DNA of 64,000 bases, from positions 62,001 to 126,000 of the forward strand of contig JACKDE010000006.1 in NCBI GenBank assembly GCA_020633675.1, read 5' to 3'. This DNA comes from Deferribacteres bacterium. GTDB taxonomy: Bacteria > Zhuqueibacterota > Zhuqueibacteria > Zhuqueibacterales > Geothermadaptataceae. A model generated the notes under the pieces. It was not told the DNA's origin. It saw only the letters and a program-made list of their open reading frames with translations, and searched no databases. The translations under genes were made by a program, and so were the position numbers. Positions 62,807 through 64,000 of this stretch are shown in pieces (the first letter of the stretch is position 1; every line of letters begins with the position of its first letter).

Positions 62807-64000
62807 TTGAAGAGCCAAAAGATTGGTCTGTTGGGGCATTTCGGCAACATGAATATGGGAGACGATGCCATTTTGCAGGCTATCGTTGAAAATATTCGAA
62901 GATATTGTCCGGAAGCGGCGATCTATGGATTTTCAAGCGTCCCTGTCGATACGCAAAAGCGGCATGATATATTAGTGCTTCCGCTGCATCGTACATCGAC
63001 CAGGCGTGCAACGCGCAAAAGCTCTGAAGCCCGGGAATCATCCGGCAAAGGACCATTCAAGGTGGCCGTGTCTGGGGTTAAATCACTCCTTAGAAAAAAT
63101 CCAATAACCAACTTCGTAATCAGAGCCCTCTCAAAAAGCAATATTGCCCTTAGCTCCCTGGCAGAAGAATCCAAATTTATCTTTGATTGTTACAAAGCGT
63201 GCAAAACTCTGGACGTTTTAATGATCTCAGGAGGAGGGCAGCTCGATGACTCCTGGGGCGGACCATGGGATACCCCATATACTTTGTTCAAATATGCAGT
63301 GCTTGCGAAGATTGCCAAAACGCGATTGTTTTTTATCAGCCAGGGGGCTGGACCAATCAATTTACGTTTGAGCAAATTTTTTATCAAATGGGCCTTAACG
63401 CTTGCAGACTTCCGTTCATACCGCGACCGTGATTCGAAAAACCTTATTGAAAGCATCGGTGTCAAGAAAGAAAGCCATGTTTTTCCTGACCTTGCTTTTA
63501 GCCTTAATCTTAAAAAGAATCATAGTAGAGAGCATTCATCTCCAATCGTGGGGATCAGCCCGATGGTCTATTGCGATCCCCGTTTCTGGCCGGAGAAAAA
63601 CCAAGTTGTAAACTCTGCATATAAGCAAAAAGTCTCAGAACTGGTTTTATGGTTTTTAAAGAATGGCTATACGGTCTCCTTGTTTGCCAGTCAGTTGAAA
63701 ATGGATCCAGTGGGTATTGATGATGTGAAAAAAGAGCTTAAGAAGGACGAATGGTACTATAAATTTTGCGACCAAATCATCGAACCTGAAGTGCAAACAG
63801 TGAGCGATCTCATTGCCGCAATTTCACAGACACAATTTATTATTACATCGCGATTGCATGGAGCGATCCTGGCTTACCTTTCAAATAAACCTGTTTTAGC
63901 TTTATCGTATCATGAAAAAATTGAGGCAATGATGTCAGAAATGGGGCAAAGCGACCTTTGCTTCAATATAGAAGATTTTAAGGTTGAAGAAGTCAAAGCA
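62807..64000 (+). CDS. Polysaccharide pyruvyl transferase family protein, 3'-partial
   Basis: 398 codons, open to the right edge. A TTG start after AAGGAAG begins KSQKIGLLGHFGNMNMGDDA, the CsaB/WcaK-type N-terminus. It continues with LMISGGGQLDD, FFISQGAGPIN and ITSRLHGAI, in which the conserved SRLHG appears. Relatives add ketal-linked pyruvate to sugars from phosphoenolpyruvate, giving negative charge. Its end is not visible, so domain completeness cannot be judged. Confidence 0.9.
   Translation, partial: MKSQKIGLLGHFGNMNMGDDAILQAIVENIRRYCPEAAIYGFSSVPVDTQKRHDILVLPLHRTSTRRATRKSSEARESSGKGPFKVAVSGVKSLLRKNPITNFVIRALSKSNIALSSLAEESKFIFDCYKACKTLDVLMISGGGQLDDSWGGPWDTPYTLFKYAVLAKIAKTRLFFISQGAGPINLRLSKFFIKWALTLADFRSYRDRDSKNLIESIGVKKESHVFPDLAFSLNLKKNHSREHSSPIVGISPMVYCDPRFWPEKNQVVNSAYKQKVSELVLWFLKNGYTVSLFASQLKMDPVGIDDVKKELKKDEWYYKFCDQIIEPEVQTVSDLIAAISQTQFIITSRLHGAILAYLSNKPVLALSYHEKIEAMMSEMGQSDLCFNIEDFKVEEVKA

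Noticed and set aside
1..64000. CRISPR arrays, insertion-sequence transposases, prophage genes, rRNA and tRNA genes
   Set aside because: I looked for regular repeat-spacer patterns, transposase motifs, phage structural genes and RNA gene signatures and found none.

Overview
The window is chromosomal DNA from a Gram-negative bacterium of the FCB (Fibrobacteres-Chlorobi-Bacteroidetes) superphylum, probably a KSB1/Calditrichota-like candidate lineage. The clues are a type IX secretion sorting tail on a secreted protein (near 62500), a fused cbb3 oxidase subunit CcoNO with a single-haem CcoP, a MlaE/MlaF lipid transporter, an outer-membrane barrel protein, lipoproteins, and several dispersed palindromic repeats. 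This placement is inference; there is no rRNA or tRNA in the window to confirm it.

Layout. (a) 1-6322, minus strand: a housekeeping run read mlaE-mlaF-radA-tgt-yajC-def-fmt-rsmB (lipid transport, recombination, queuosine tRNA modification, Sec accessory, start of protein synthesis). The tgt reading frame has no ordinary start codon at its conserved N-terminus. (b) 6414-8396: a promoter, a small lipoprotein, a TlpA-like membrane thioredoxin, and a MITE-like palindromic element. (c) 8397-16909, plus strand: a complete cbb3 oxidase operon, ccoI-ccoS-ccoNO-ccoQ-ccoP-ccoG-ccoH-TauE/SafE, coding the oxidase, its copper supply and its assembly factors. (d) 17238-28514: mixed metabolic and envelope genes: a class V aminotransferase, a glycine-zipper protein, a large FAD/Fe-S dehydrogenase, thiI, trmI, a FHA-like/transmembrane/lytic transglycosylase fusion, a GNAT enzyme, an orphan ECF ATPase and a barrel protein. 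(e) 28517-42495: comF, then the conserved rimP-nusA-infB-DUF503-rbfA-truB-ribF-rpsO-pnp-M16 peptidase-ald block. Its promoter is followed at once by a terminator-like hairpin. A polysaccharide deacetylase and a MerR regulator end the block. (f) 42975-46152: a sodium/sugar symporter resembling vSGLT and a galactokinase, each followed by a terminator. (g) 47074-64000: an exopolysaccharide locus running off the right edge, behind a 1 kb untranslated region.

The polysaccharide locus is the most interesting part. It starts with a UpxY/NusG-like antiterminator, then a PEGA-domain membrane protein, a fibronectin-III lipoprotein, Wza-like export protein, Wzz/GumC-like copolymerase and a split tyrosine kinase. 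These are followed by a FemAB-like transferase and a glycosyltransferase of types usually tied to exosortase (XrtA) systems, then methyltransferases, an epimerase, a sugar C-methyltransferase, an RmlC-like epimerase and a GSA-type aminotransferase. An apiosidase-like hydrolase with a T9SS tail and a pyruvyl transferase close the visible part. Together they suggest a surface polymer containing a branched deoxysugar and possibly pyruvate, trimmed outside the cell by a T9SS-exported hydrolase. No exosortase, flippase, polymerase or initiating transferase is visible; they may lie beyond the right edge.
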